NCBI GenBank assembly: GCA_018398585.1
Contig: JAGTTD010000007.1
Coordinates: 15,120,320 to 15,184,319, forward strand
From: Simmondsia chinensis
Lineage: Eukaryota > Streptophyta > Magnoliopsida > Caryophyllales > Simmondsiaceae
Length of the DNA stretch: 64,000 nucleotides
Direction: 5' to 3'
A model generated the notes under the pieces. It ran no database searches, had not been told where the DNA came from, and was given only the letters and a program-made list of their open reading frames with translations. The position numbers and the translations under genes were made by a program. Positions 30,143 through 42,008 of this stretch are shown piece after piece (position 1 is the stretch's first letter; each line of letters begins with the position of its first letter).

Positions 30143-31685
30143 TGATGCTATACTTGGTGTATGCTTAGCAAGTTCACTAAGTCGTATCAAGTAATAAAGA
30201 GTGAGTAGAGTATCGTTCCCACGAGGATTGATTATTGAGTGAGTACCAAAATTAGTAGCTTTAGCACTATTTGAAAGACTGAAAATTAAAATTTTTGATA
30301 TGAAACAAAACAAAATAAAAAAGAACAAAAACGTTTACTGATTTTTTTAAATAAAATTTTTTGATTTTTATGATTTAATAAGATCCAAGGAATCCGATTT
30401 CACCTAGTTGCATCAATACGCCTTTCTATTCTTGATATTCAAGTTGTTATTACGTGTTGATGGTTGAATACCCTAATTTACCAAATATTCTCTCTCGAGA
30501 AACATTTGGCAGGATTTTTTACATATTAACTCTTCAATCTCTTGCACCATAAATTTAAATAAGAAAAGAGTTTTGAAGATCCACAGTTTTTACTTAAGAC
30601 TACACAAATCGTGTTAATCTCTCTCGAGCATTCGCTCAATTTGTGGTATTTATCACCTTAGAAATCATCATAAATCTCCTCTCGGACTCAGTATAAATCA
30701 TTATAGGCTTTGGATGGTGATCAAGCATTCAAAACTCATGAAGAACAATGATAAACATTCAAACAACGCAATAAACAAACTTTGAAAATGTCGAATTAGA
30801 AGAGAGCATATATTACAACTTAGGCTACACATTAGCCTTGGAAAAACAAAATTAGTTCATGGTAAACATAATATAATAGAAAACTCGGACAAAATTCATG
30901 AACTTAAAGAAGAAAAGGATGAAAAAGCACTAGAAAATAAGAAATCACAAACCAAACTTCTTCTTTTCTCCTTCTTCTTCCCTATGAATTTCTACCTATA
31001 TTCCTACTTTGTATTGTGTTTTTTTGGATGAATTGATGATAAAAAACCTCCCAAGCATCCTTATTTATAGTACTTGAGGTTGGGATTACTTAAAATAAAA
31101 AATATTGCAAGCTCTGCTGCCCAGTGCTGCAGCTTGCTATTCAAGCTGATTTTTTTCAATTTTTTGCTGCTTTGAGCAGCCCAAAATCTGCTTTAACATT
31201 AATTTGAACATGTTCATGAAGTGTACGAGAAGTTCTTTCACGTTATTTGTCCATTTTGCCACCTAAATTTGCAAGTTGAAGTGAATCGTTCATGGTTGTT
31301 GTACAGTCTTTGCATTTTTTTTGTTCTTTGTTGTTTTTCTTCATTTTTTCCATATTTGCATGGCCCAAATTCACTTCTGACATCATCTTGGACATGTTAA
31401 TGTATTGTTTAATCCATCCTTACGCTTGATTTGTTTATTTTGACACCCATTTTTGCAAGTTCAAATGAATTAACTTTTTGCTCTTGTTTGATATATCTTG
31501 CATTCACTTGTTGATTTTGATGATAAAATCTAGCAAGATTAGCACAAAATAAGTGTTTTTGGAAAGAAATGGCAATAGAAGCGAAAAAGAGTAAAAGTAA
31601 GCATTAACGATAAAAACTTGATGTAAAATGGTTGGAAAATGAACTAAAATGATATAAATAATTATATACTAAATTGGATTTATCA
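30143..31685 (-). mobile_element. Solo LTR of Athila-type element (1543 bp)
   Basis: Plus-strand ends are TGATGCTATACTTGG and GGATTTATCA; on the minus strand this is TGATAAATCC...TATAGCATCA. TGCAA stands on both sides (30138-30142 and 31686-31690). Without the insert the copia RT reads through (MVQ then LDSFIGKNHKYMICKLKK). The same LTR family is at 35700-37095, 52895-57175 (split) and 60954-62529. A single LTR with a target duplication is the usual product of recombination between the two LTRs of a full element. Confidence 0.92.
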
Positions 31686-32478
31686 TGCAACTAGACAGTT
31701 TCATTGGTAAAAATCATAAGTATATGATATGCAAACTGAAGAAGCCCATGCATGGAGTGAAGCAAGGATCATGCTCATGGAATATTAGATTCAATAAAAT
31801 GATTAAGTCCTATGGTTTTGAGCAATTAGTTGACGAACCAAGTGCGTACAAACAACATCAAGAGAAAGTAGTGCCTTTCTTAGTATTGTACGTCGATGAT
31901 ATACCATTCATTGGAAATGATGTGGAGTGTTAATAGCTATAAAAATTTAGTTGTCAAGTCAGTTCGAGTCAGTTCCAATTGGCTATACTGATTCAGACTT
32001 CCAGTCAGATAGAGATGCCGGACATTCGACGTCTGGGCATGACTTTACCCTTGGAGTAGAGCCATTAGTGGGAGGAATATCATGCAACTAGATAGTTTCA
32101 TTGGTAAAAATCATAAGTATATGATATGCAAACTGAAGAAGCCCATGTATGGAGTGAAGCAAGGATCATGCTCATGGAATATTAGATTCAATAAAATGAT
32201 TAAGTCTTATGGTTTTGAGCAATTAGTTGATGAACCAAGCGCGTACAAACAACATCAAGAGAAAGTAGTGACTTTCTTAGTATTGTAAGTCGACGATATA
32301 CCACTCATTGGAAATGATGTGGAGTGTTAATAGCTGTAAAGATTTAGTTGTCAAGTCAGTTCGAGTCAGTTCCAATTGGCTATACTGATTTAGACTTCCA
32401 ATCAGATAGAGATGCCGGAGGTTCGACGTCTGGGCATGACTTTACCCTTGGAGTAGAGCCATTAGTGGGAGGAATATC
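31685..32478 (+). repeat. Tandem duplication, two units of about 397 bp
   Basis: Unit 1 starts ATGCAACTAGACAG (31685), unit 2 ATGCAACTAGATAG (32082); both end GCCATTAGTGGGAGGAATATCA. They differ by a few substitutions, including loss of the open frame in unit 2 at 32286 (TACGTCGAT to TAAGTCGAC). The joint has shared TATCA...GCAA text. Confidence 0.92.
31686..32081 (+). pseudogene. copia RT C-terminal part and RNase H start, first unit
   Basis: LDSFIGKNHKYMICKLKKPMHGVKQGSCSWNIRF gives the conserved KLKK.MYGLKQ...W block (34 residues, key residues K, G, Q, W), and FLVLYVDDIPFIGNDV gives the YVDD active site intact. After a stop at 31931-31933 the text jumps to YTDSDFQSDRDA and TSGHDFTLG, the copia RNase H start, so the RT thumb is deleted. 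The unit is repeated directly at 32082. Confidence 0.85.
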
Positions 32479-32670
32479 AAGCAATATTGTATTGTTGATT
32501 TCACCATAGAGGCTAAATACGTTGTAGCTTTAGAAGCTGCAAAGACGGAATGTAGGTTCAGATAAAGTAGTTGACTTTACTAGGACCTTGACTCAGTAGA
32601 CCTTTTGTTCATACATGGAAGGGCTGAGTATAAAGTCTGTAATAAATTGGATTTAGGACAAGTGGAAAAT
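32082..32670 (+). pseudogene. copia RT/RNase H, second unit and element 3' end
   Basis: A near copy of unit 1: same RT block and FLVL, then a TAA at 32286-32288 before the VDD aspartates. RNase H text follows (YTD.DFQSDRDAG, TSGHDFTLG, then in another frame AKYVVALEAAK, the copia RNase H EAEYVA block). The end GGACAAGTGGAAAATTG before the 3' LTR is the polypurine-tract region. Confidence 0.82.
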
Positions 32671-35105
32671 TGTTAGGAATAGTGTCATGAAATCCAGATT
32701 TATTATATTAATGTTGCTTTATTAATGAATAAAACTGAAAGTCGTTTCCTTGTTAAATTTGTGTAAGCGAGCATTTATACTGTATGTGATTTTCTTTTAA
32801 GTATCGTCCATGAGATGGACAGAGTCCTCAAATTACATTGTACATGTTTGTACATTGTACATGTTTGTTCTAAGTGGATAATGAGATTAAGCCACAAATA
32901 GACTTGGAAGAAATGGCATGGAATGCTATTTGAATAACTCATGGTCGATGAGCTTGGGCTACTTGTCTATTAAAACTATGATTTAACACTTTAGACGACT
33001 TGTCTTGGTCATGTGGATGGTGATCCAAAAGTGTTAGGTTGGTGTGTTTTATAAGATTGATACACTAAGTTGGACCATGTGAGTGCTTGTTTCTAGACTA
33101 CTATCGGAGATGAGTAATTCATGTTGTACTGTTAGAACGGCGACTCTAAATCATAAGAGTATTTTGGACTTGTGCATGGAACATTAGTTACTTTGGTGTA
33201 CTATAAGTAAGGTCTAGACAAATGACTGAATTCCCACGTATACTGGATAGCGGCATGAATTGTGACAAGGATCAGATATTCAATAAGGAATCTATAGTCT
33301 CTTATGAGATAGAGATGTCCCCTTAGTTGATTTGCAAGCATTTGACTAGTTTAGAAACTTTTGCCAACATGTTCCAGGTGTTTGACATTTAGAACTTATA
33401 CTATGAATATGTTTAAGTATAAATGAATTATTCAATGAAGGGCGAGTCGCTAACTAATGGAGTTGCTGTGAGAAAGATAATGGTAATAGTTATATTATTC
33501 TTCGTCATGGATTTCTAGTGGAGAGGTTGTTGTCATCAATATAGTCTATTTGAAAAATATTGAATAAATGGTTTAAGTCAGTAGTGAGATTTATTCAGAG
33601 GAATTAAATCTCACTGAATGGTAATTAAATTTCATCATGAGATGGTACTTAATTTAGTCCATTTAAAGCTAGATTTAAATAGTCCCTGAGGTCACCGCGC
33701 AAGCCTTTATATTTATTACCATCGAAAAAATACTAAAGAATTCATGAGATTAATTATTTATTCACAAGCTGAATTAATTTAATTTTGTTAAACATTATTA
33801 ATGAGATAAATAAAAGTTGAAAATTATAAAATAAAATAATTTTGAAACTTAAAATTCATAAGATAAATTTTTGCATGTGGAAAACAAAGCAAAAAAAAAA
33901 AAAAGAAATGAAAATTCGCGTAATTCAGGGTTGCTATCCGTGTGCTTCGTAATGTGTTGCGGGCAAGGACGTTCCCTGTGGCAATCTGTACCCGCTAGCG
34001 CGGGCAGATAAAATTGTGACACATGGCATGTAGTATGTGGTCAAAGCAATCGATTTGAACTGCTTGCGAAACCATGCGTTTTACCTTATTTTGCAATGAA
34101 ATGACGCGTTTTGTATTAAACCTGTGAATCCCACATCTATTTCCCAGCTTATTTTTGCTTGGTATACTACTATAAATAGGAATACCTATTTCAAAGGTTT
34201 GGCATCAGTTCTAAATTAAAGGTTTCTAAAAATGTTGACTTTCGGAGACCTAGTGGGAGAGGGGAAAAAAAAAATTTTTAGAAATTTTTCTTTCCTCGAT
34301 TTTAATATTTTTTGGAGCCCACTCTTGAGGCGGTTCGAAGTCATTGCGTAGAAGGCTGCTGGGCATCAATTTTCTCGGCTTTCTCGAAGTATTTTATTAT
34401 TCATTATGGTATTCTTATTTTGGAGCAATTCTGGGTATGTTCTTCTTTCCTTCCCTTTTAAGTTTTCGCTTTTCTATTTATTTACAATTTTTTTTATTAT
34501 GCTTGTTTCAGTTCATGCCATTGTTATGAATGTATTAGAGTCAAGGGCTGTATATTTAAATTAGGAATTTAAATATCTAGATTTAAAATTAGGAATTTTA
34601 AATCAACCCTGGGTTTGAAATTAAGAATTTTAAACTCTTTCGCTACATTAATTTAATTAAAATTATGAAAATTTTTTGAAATTCGTCCCAGCCATTGGTA
34701 TCAGAGCAAAGGGATCTATAGAGATGACCCTATTCCCGGGAACTCTTGCATGTGAGGTGTCATGAAGCATGACTCTTTGCCCGGGGGCTTAGGTAGTGAG
34801 AAGAGTCTCCTACATTGAGTGCTCTGATAGGTGTCCTTTGTTGTGACCACAGTTGGAGAACTGTGAACCTAAAAATTGGTATCATAGTTAAGTTAATTAG
34901 TAGCTAGGTTAATTTATCCCAACAATTGGTATTAGGGTAAATGAATCAATAGAGATAACCCTATTCTGGGAACTCTTGCATGTGCGGGGTCACGAAGCAT
35001 GACTTTCCGCCCGGGGGGCTTAGGTAGTGAGAAGAGTATCCTACATTGAGTGTTTTGATAGGTTCCCTTTGTAGTGACCGCAATTATAGAACTGTGAACC
35101 CAACA
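32671..35105 (+). repeat. 3' LTR of plus copia element (2435 bp)
   Basis: Starts TGTTAGGAATAG, ends GAACCCAACA, followed by CAAGG. A TATA box TATAAATA is at 34171-34178. It also carries the 410-bp extension (34696-35105) with PBS-like motifs, so the extension was copied through reverse transcription and is part of the LTR. Confidence 0.92.
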
Positions 35106-35110
35106 CAAGG

Positions 35111-35699
35111 GACAAGCCTTGGCTGTCAAAGCCCTTATCAATGGCGCGAGCCTAAGTTCATCTGATTTATTAAGTAGTGATGTTAGTGTTAAGACCAACG
35201 CAATCAAGAGACAAGACTTGGCCGTCAAAGCCTTAAACTAAAGCCTTAAATCTCAGCTTGTCGATTTATGGGAACAGATTTAAACTAGAAAGTCACACTT
35301 GAAGCGCAAGAACTATCTTACTGCGAAGGTAAGTACAATATATATCTATGTTACGCTACGCCTAAGTAAGTCACACTACTCCAAAAGAAAAGGCACAAGT
35401 GTGTTGTAAAAGAAAGCTTGAAGAAGTTTTTTAATGATTGTGTGTACTACTTTGGACTAAAGCAGCGTCATTTACTTTTAGAAAACAAGAAATAATGGCT
35501 GCTCCTTCTTTCCTAGCAACTCCACCTAGTTTAGCCACTAAGCTTTCGCTGTGCATGCAAATCTTCAATGAACGTGCCTTGAATTTAGTATTGGAGGAAA
35601 ATCCTTGGTGCCCACATTAGAATTCTTAGTAGAAGTCCCCTCTAGAAGCCTCATGTTCTCTTAGATTATGCTTAATGCCCAAATTACAGAAATTACAAA
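35111..35699 (+). repeat. Dispersed repeat H, first copy, right part
   Basis: Continues the match to 63616-63990. Contains two related stretches 98 bp apart (GCCTTGGCTGTCAAAGCCC at about 35115 and ACTTGGCCGTCAAAGCC at about 35213), as the second copy does. After 35490 it goes beyond the part visible in the second copy. It ends at the Athila LTR. Confidence 0.8.
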
Positions 35700-37095
35700 T
35701 GTGTATGTATTTGCTTAGCAAGTGTACTAAGTCATATAAAGTAATAAAGAGTGAGTAGAGTATTATTCCCACAAGGATTGATTATTGAATGACTATTGAA
35801 ATTAGTAGTTTTAGCGCTATTTGAAAGATTGAAATTTCTAGTTTTTGATATGTAACAAAGAAAATGAACAGAACTAAAGATGGTTTCTTCTTCTTTTTTT
35901 TTTTTTTTTAAAGTTTTCTGATTTAATAAGATCCAAAGCATTCGATTTCACCTAGTTGCATCAATACGCCTTTCTATTATTGTATTCAAGTTGTTATTTC
36001 ACGTTGATGGTCGAAAACCCTAATTTATTAAATATTCTCTCATGAGAAATACTTGGCATGCTCTTTACATATTAACTCATCAATCTCTTGTATGAATTTA
36101 AATAAGAAAAGAGTTTAAAAATTCATGGTTTTCACTTAAGACCACACAAATCGCGTTAATCTATCTCTAGCATTCTCTCAATTTGTGGTGTTTATTACTT
36201 TAGCAATCATCATATATCTCCTCTCGAACTCATTATGAATCATTACAGGCTTCGAATGGTGATAAAGCATTCAAAACTCATGAAAAACAATAATAAACAA
36301 TTCAACAACGCAATAAACAAACTTTGAATACGTCGAATAAGAAAAGAGCGTATATTACAGCTTAGGCTACATTGTAGCCTTGGAAATCTAAAATTAGTTC
36401 ATGATAAATATAATATATAACAAAAACAAACAAAATTCATGAACTTAAAGATGAAAAGAGTAGAAAAGAACTTGGAAATGAAAAATCACAAACAAAACTT
36501 TTCCTTCTCTTGCTTTCTTCTTCCTACCGGAACTACCATCTATTTTGCTTTGATTTTACTCTGAATTATGCTTAAACTCTTCCTTTCCACTTCTATTTAT
36601 AGTATTTGAGGATGGAATTCATGAAATAAAAAATTACATACACTTTAACCTCATATGCTCTTAATGCCGCCCTACATATTCAAGTTGCATACTTCCTGCT
36701 TTTTTTTTTTTTTCCACATTTGCACCGCCCAAATCTGGCAATTTGCATCAACTTGTTGTTGTCCATGAAGTGTTCAATGCATTTTGGCTTTTAATTTATT
36801 TCAATTGCTGCCCAAAGTTGCAAGTTGTTACAAGTTGATCTGCTTGTTGTTTCATCCTTGTTGAGCAGTGTAGTTTTGATGTATTTTGCCTATTTTTTTA
36901 TTTTGTTAGATGTATCTTTCTTTCATTTGTTGATTTTGATGATAAAACCTTGCAAGAATTAGCATAAAATGAGTGATGCTGCAAGGAAATAACAATAGGA
37001 GTGAAAAAGAGCAAAAGCAATAGAAATTAGATGTAAAATAGTTCGTAATTGAACCTAAAAGATATGAATAATTGTCTACAAAATTGGACTTATCA
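35700..37095 (-). repeat. Athila-type 3' LTR
   Basis: Plus-strand start TGTGTATGTATTTGC and end GGACTTATCA; collinear with the solo LTR at 30143-31685. On its right the plus text AAATACTCCCAAACTTAAATC is the complement of a TTTAAGTTTGGGAGTATTT polypurine tract, so for a minus-strand element this is the 3' LTR. The outer end lacks the GC of TGATGC, and no target duplication can be assigned. Confidence 0.87.
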
Positions 37096-38384
37096 AAATA
37101 CTCCCAAACTTAAATCTTGCTTGTCCTCGAGCAAGGTTAAACATGAAAGCGTAGGATCTCATACTTTTTAAGAATCTTGGCACAATTCCGGCAAGTATAG
37201 GTTTTTTTAGAAAATGGTGAGAGAGGATCAAAACCTAAGGTTCTAAAGGAAAAATAATTGTTCTAAGAAAAAATCCATCAATCGTCATGGTATATGAATT
37301 CAAAAGTTGGCTAAGCAAATTAAATTTATCCATTCTTTCTAATCTCGAGGCATTCAAACCGAATAGAGGATAAAAATCACGTCACTCAGAACACGACTTT
37401 TCAGTTATGCCCAAGACTAAAGCTAAAAGCAATTATTCACAAAAATTTTCACTTTTATGTGCTCGTTTCTTTGTTAGCTTTCTAAGTACCCCTTGTATCG
37501 AGCTTTCAATACGGCAACTCCTATGCTAGTTGGTCCAGGGTACCAGGTGTTGAGACACTCCTACGGAGCTACTTAGTCGAGGTACCAAGGAACGAAACCA
37601 CCACACCATAACACATATCCAAATGATGGATGTTTAAATAGGATAGCGGTCCTTAGTGATTCTCTCCTTTTTTCCCCCTAATATTATCCCTTTTTAAGTG
37701 CTCGATTCCATGTTAGCTTTCTAAGTATCCCTTGTGGTGAGCTTTCAATGCGGTAGCTCCAGTTCTTGTTGGTCTAGGGTACCAGGTGTTGAGACACCCC
37801 TGCAAATGTACGTGCTTGAGATACCAAGGCACGAAACCATCACACCATAGCACATATCCAAATGATAAACATTATAGGATAGCGGTGCTTAGAGATGCTT
37901 TCTTTCTTCTTCTTTTTTTTGTCCATATTTTTCTTTTATTTACACTTAGGCATAACTATTGAATAATCTTTAATGTAAATGATAATCTTGACGTAATCCA
38001 TTCAAATTTGAGCATCTTTTAATCAGAAAGAATGGTAGAATAACTATGCTAACTAGTGAACTCAAACACCATGGTTTTATCAAGATAATGCCTTAGAGTA
38101 GATCATGTATTGCAACTAGAACTCAAAAATAATTGATTCTCAAGTTATTCAAGTCCAATCAAAGTAAATGAGCTAAGAAAGGTTGTAAATTTGCCTCAAA
38201 AGCATGACGATAAGATCTTAAAATTATTTCAAGGTTTTTTAATGCAGTTCAAAAAAGTGCAAAAAATTATGAAGACTAATGATTTAAACTATAGAAAATA
38301 GAAAATCTTTTTTGTTGGCCGACATTATCTACATCCCCATATAAAGGCTCTAAACTCTAGAAGGCACTAAAGCTGACTTCACAG

Positions 38385-38415
<31 letters not shown>

Positions 38416-38651
38416 TAACAAGTAAACTTTATAAAAGAATTGTCACTCTACCTCCAAACTTAAAAGTTAATATTGTGCTTAATGTTAAAAGAAATAGAAA
38501 GAACGAAGCAATAAGTGAGAGATAATTCCAAGGTTTAAGGATTTCTCTTTGATGGTGAACATTAACATCATGTTTAACCCCCAAACTTATTTCAAAAACC
38601 TATTTGAACAAAATGTCTAGAAATATGAGAAAATAATAAAAATGAAAGGAA
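37096..38651 (-). mobile_element. Athila-type 3' non-coding region
   Basis: The text GCTTGTCCTCGAGCAAGG (complement of the CTCGAGGACAAGCAAG motif) next to the purine tract is typical of the DNA between pol and the 3' LTR of Athila elements. Two direct units of about 245 bp lie at 37455-37690 and 37698-37930 (GTTAGCTTTCTAAGTA, GGGTACCAGGTGTTGAGACAC, GGATAGCGGT). Poly-A (38384-38410) and AT-rich DNA follow. No coding frame is seen. It is cut by gypsy G1-E at 38652. Confidence 0.78.
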
Positions 38652-39052
38652 ATTAAAAAACCCTTTAATTCTTTATTGTAATTGAGTTGTGTATTGTCTT
38701 AGAGCTTGGTGTTGAGTTGGAGTTGTAATCAAATGTTAGTTGGCAGGCCAAATTAGGCGCCAAAGTCGGTTAAGAGTCAAAGTATTGCAAATGTGGCGGC
38801 TAGCTAGAGTTTGGCGCCAATTTCTAGTATAGTCGGTTAGAGGGTGTGTTCAAGTGCAATGTATCAATATCTATTATAAATAGATCTAAATCTTGTATCC
38901 TCATGATTCAATCAATAAAAATCAGATTTCCTTTGGGTTAATCACTCTCTACTTCTCATCTCCTTCTCTATTTCTTATCTATTTCCCTTCTCTTCTCATC
39001 TTATCAATCTCTTTCATAAGGTTAGCTTTCAATTGAGGATTGGAAGTTAACA
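38652..39052 (+). repeat. 5' LTR of G1-E
   Basis: Aligned to the 3' LTR over 401 bp. The start reads ATTAAAAAA in place of TGTTATGAA; the end GGAAGTTAACA is kept. TATAAATA at 38875-38882 is the likely TATA box and AATAAA at 38914-38919 a possible poly-A signal. Confidence 0.92.
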
Positions 39053-39054
39053 AT

Positions 39055-39066
39055 TAGTATCAGAGC
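39055..39066 (+). promoter_or_regulatory. Primer-binding site of G1-E (mutated)
   Basis: TAGTATCAGAGC, with G to A in the conserved TGG that pairs with the tRNA CCA end. Confidence 0.88.
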
Positions 39067-39126
39067 TGGTTCAGGTTGTCAATTGCTTAATTTGAGCTGG
39101 CAAAACCAAAGAAAAACAAGCAAATT

Positions 39127-40580
39127 ATGGCTGATGGAGTAAGAACAAGATCGGGAGCTGGTGGTGGCAATGTAGCATCAGCTGTTAATCCAGAAGTATC
39201 TTATGCTGCAGTTGCTGGTTCGAACACCACGAAGGAAGTTCAGTATGTCACTACCACCAGATGCAAGAATTTTATGATCGCATTACCAATTCGCAAAAGC
39301 AATCACTTGAATAAACTGAAGAGCGTTTGTTCTTGAGGTTACAGCGCTTGCAGCTGGAAAATCACCAGAAAAATGATGATCGATTGTTGCAATTGGAGGC
39401 TAAACTGATGAATTTGCAAGATCAGATTAAGAAGCAAGGAGAATCATCAATAAATGCAATTCTCAAACCTACGAGTCAGCTCATTCCCCCAGCTGAAGTG
39501 ATTCAACAGTAGGTTCACAATGGCAGAGCTGAGAGTTTGGAAAGGAATCGTGATAAATCTCCTATGATTCAAATGGAGGCCGGACCTTCAGTTCATATCA
39601 GATCTGTTGATGATCGACCTCAAGAGGTTGAAGTTGTTGCAGGTGCTCAAGATCGAACCACAGATCATGCTCATTCCCGTTTGTCTGGCCAGAATTCAGA
39701 TCTGAATTCTAGACCTCCTGATTCTGTTGATCACCACAGAAACTCATTTGATGACCTCGAACATCTGGATAGGCCACCTAATCAGCATCATCACTGCAGA
39801 TCAGTGAGTATTGATGCTATTTCTAGTGGCAGGAGCAATGCTCACAGGCGACCAAGGGTGCAAATCGAGCCTTTTGATGGCAAGCAGCCTGAGTCATGGC
39901 TAAGGAGGTGTGAACGGTGTTTCCATTTCTATGACATAAATGAAGCTAAAAAAGTGGAATTGGCAGCAGTACATCTTCATGGAGATCATGAGGTATGGTT
40001 CTATAGTGTGTTGAAGAGTAATCCTAATCTTTCTTGGGGACTATATGTGGAAGAGTTGTGCGAGAGATATGGAGAGGAAGACACAAGTGATGTTGTTGAC
40101 AGTTTTAACAAAGTGTATCAAACTTCTTCCATGAGAGAGTACATGATAAGATTTGAGAATTTACGAGCTAGCATGATAGCCATTAATTCACAATCTACGG
40201 AGGCATATTATGTCTCAAGTTTCATTAGTGGATTAAAACCAAGAATCAAAAACTTGGATAAGGCCATTGGGCCAAAGACATTGTCCAAAGCCTATAATAA
40301 GGCTAAATTGATTGAAGCTACGCTTGTATCTTCAAGTGACAAGAGTAAATTCAAGAGTAGCACCTTCAAATCTCATCACAAAGACTCATCAGGCAACAAC
40401 ACAGGTCGTGCATTTGACAAGAGATCTGCAAGATTATGTTACAAATGTAATCAGCCATATCAGCCCGGGCATAGGTGCAATTCTAAATTCTTGATGTCTG
40501 CAAGGGGCTCTCGAATAGAAGCTGAATCAGATGGTGGCAGTGCAGGGTCTGATGATGATAGTTCTGAGTATGATTCATAA
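39127..40580 (+). pseudogene. gypsy gag (G1-E)
   Basis: The ATG at 39127 starts MADGVRTRSGAGGGNVASAV, shared with related copies (MASGVITRSGAE at 54086). A stop at 39334-39336 and a frameshift before 39537 break the N-terminal part, which has a coiled-coil-like LQLENHQKNDDRLLQLEAK. From 39537 the frame stays open for 347 codons: FDGKQPESWLRRCERCF, VHLHGDHEVWFYSVLKSNP, EELCERYGEED, REYMIRFENLRAS, FISGLKPRIKNLDKAIGPK and a zinc knuckle LCYKCNQPYQPGHRC. It ends at TAA 40578-40580, where the related copy has CAA. Confidence 0.93.
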
Positions 40581-40586
40581 GATGAG

Positions 40587-40865
40587 TTGCAGGAAGATAA
40601 GATTGAGATCTCTATGAAAGCACTAACCGGGAATGGAGCTCACAACACCATACGCATTAGAGGGAAGGCTGGAAAAACTTCCATTACCATTTTAATAGAT
40701 AGTGGAAGCACCCATAGCTTCGTTGATCCCAAATCGGTGAAGAAAGTGAAGGATGAAGTGACCAAAACTCACCCATTAGCTGTGACTATGGCTGATGGTA
40801 ACTCCATTCTCACTCAAAACAAGTGTCAAGCATTCCAATGGGCTATGCATGAGCATCAATTCTAG
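40587..40865 (+). pseudogene. gypsy aspartic protease (G1-E)
   Basis: In the same frame as gag after the TAA. KIEISMKALTGNGAHNTIRI leads to ITILIDSGSTHSFVDPKSV; the DSG triad is at residues 38-40 of this stretch. The domain continues with DEVTKTHPLAVTMADGNSI to a TAG at 40863-40865, and the same frame goes on with [10 protein letters not shown] and MVLGVDWM. The enzyme would cut the gag-pol polyprotein. Confidence 0.92.
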
Positions 40866-42008
40866 TTTGATTTCAGAGTTCTTCCTTTGGGAGGATGTGA
40901 AATGGTGCTCGGTGTTGATTGGATGAGATCATTCAATCCAGTGGTGTTTGATTTTGATAAAATGACAGTTGCTTTTGAAGTTCATGGTACTAAGGTCACG
41001 CTGCAAGGAATTTCTGAGCAAGCTCAGCTGCGGTTGATCAATGGCAAGCGTTTATATGGTGGATTTAAGAAGAATGCAATTCAGTGGCTTGGGCAATTGT
41101 TCTCAATTTCACCTGCAGAACTTCAGTCCCGGATTCAGCCTGGGGTGCAAGCCTTGATTGAAGAGTTTGAAGATATTTTTGAGCTGCCTAAGACTCTGCC
41201 TCCTCAAAGGAGTGTTGATCATGCCATTCCACTTCGGGCTAATGCTGATCCAGTGAAGATAAGGACATATCGATATGCACATGCTCAGAAGTCAGAAATT
41301 GAGAAGCAAGTTGATAAATTGCTTCAAATGAGCTTCATTAGACCAAGCCACAACCCCTTTGCCTCACCTGCGATTCTTGTGAAGAAGAAGGATGGGACAG
41401 CTAGAATGTGCATTGATTATCGCCAACTGAATTCCTTGACAGTGAAAGATAAGTTTCCTATTCCTGTCATTGATGATTTGCTTGATGAGTTATTTGGAGC
41501 ACACTTCTTCTCTAAGCTTGATTTGAGATAGGGATATCATCAAGTCAGAGTTCTTGAGCCGGATATATATAAAACTGCTTTTCAGACTCACCATGGGCAT
41601 TTTGAGTTTGTTGTTATGCCATTTGATCTAACAAATGCTCCGGCCACCTTTCAAGCTTCTATGAACGACATCTTTAAGCCTTTTTTGAGGAGATCAGTGC
41701 TGGTCTTCTTCGATAACATATTGATATATAGCTCTTCTTATGAGGATCATCTCATTCACCTTAGAGAGGTATTTGTTGTGATGCGGCAGCATAGATTCTT
41801 TGCCAAGTTGTCTAAATGCTCGTTTGCTCAGACCAAGCTTGAGTATTTGGGCCATGTAATTTCTTATGAAGGAGTCTCCACCGATCCTTCCAAGGTTCAA
41901 GCAATGCAAGAGTGGCCTACTCCAATGACTTTGAAGCAATTGAGGGGATACTTGGGATTAACCGGTTATTATAGGAAGTTCATTGAAGGTTATGGATCCA
42001 TTGCATAG
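40866..42008 (+). pseudogene. gypsy reverse transcriptase (G1-E)
   Basis: Blocks in order: [25 protein letters not shown] then TAG at 41529-41531 in place of Gln, [27 protein letters not shown], the catalytic [12 protein letters not shown], and the thumb [36 protein letters not shown] to TAG 42006-42008. The second catalytic Asp is Asn (GAT AAC, where copy F has GAT GAC). All parts are in one frame, so substitutions alone inactivated it. Confidence 0.94.

Larger units (their letters stand above)
24189..35105 (+). mobile_element. Ty1/copia element with long LTRs, decayed, nested insertion inside
   Basis: Complete in outline: 5' LTR 24189-26595, primer-binding site, leader, gag remnant, protease, integrase, RT, RNase H, 3' LTR 32671-35105. 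CAAGG occurs on both sides (24184-24188 and 35106-35110). The copy of repeat H at 63600 shows the uninserted site. Gag has lost most of its coding sequence, the end of RT is deleted, and stops are frequent. A solo Athila LTR (30143-31685) sits in RT. Domain order protease-integrase-RT is that of Ty1/copia. Confidence 0.92.
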
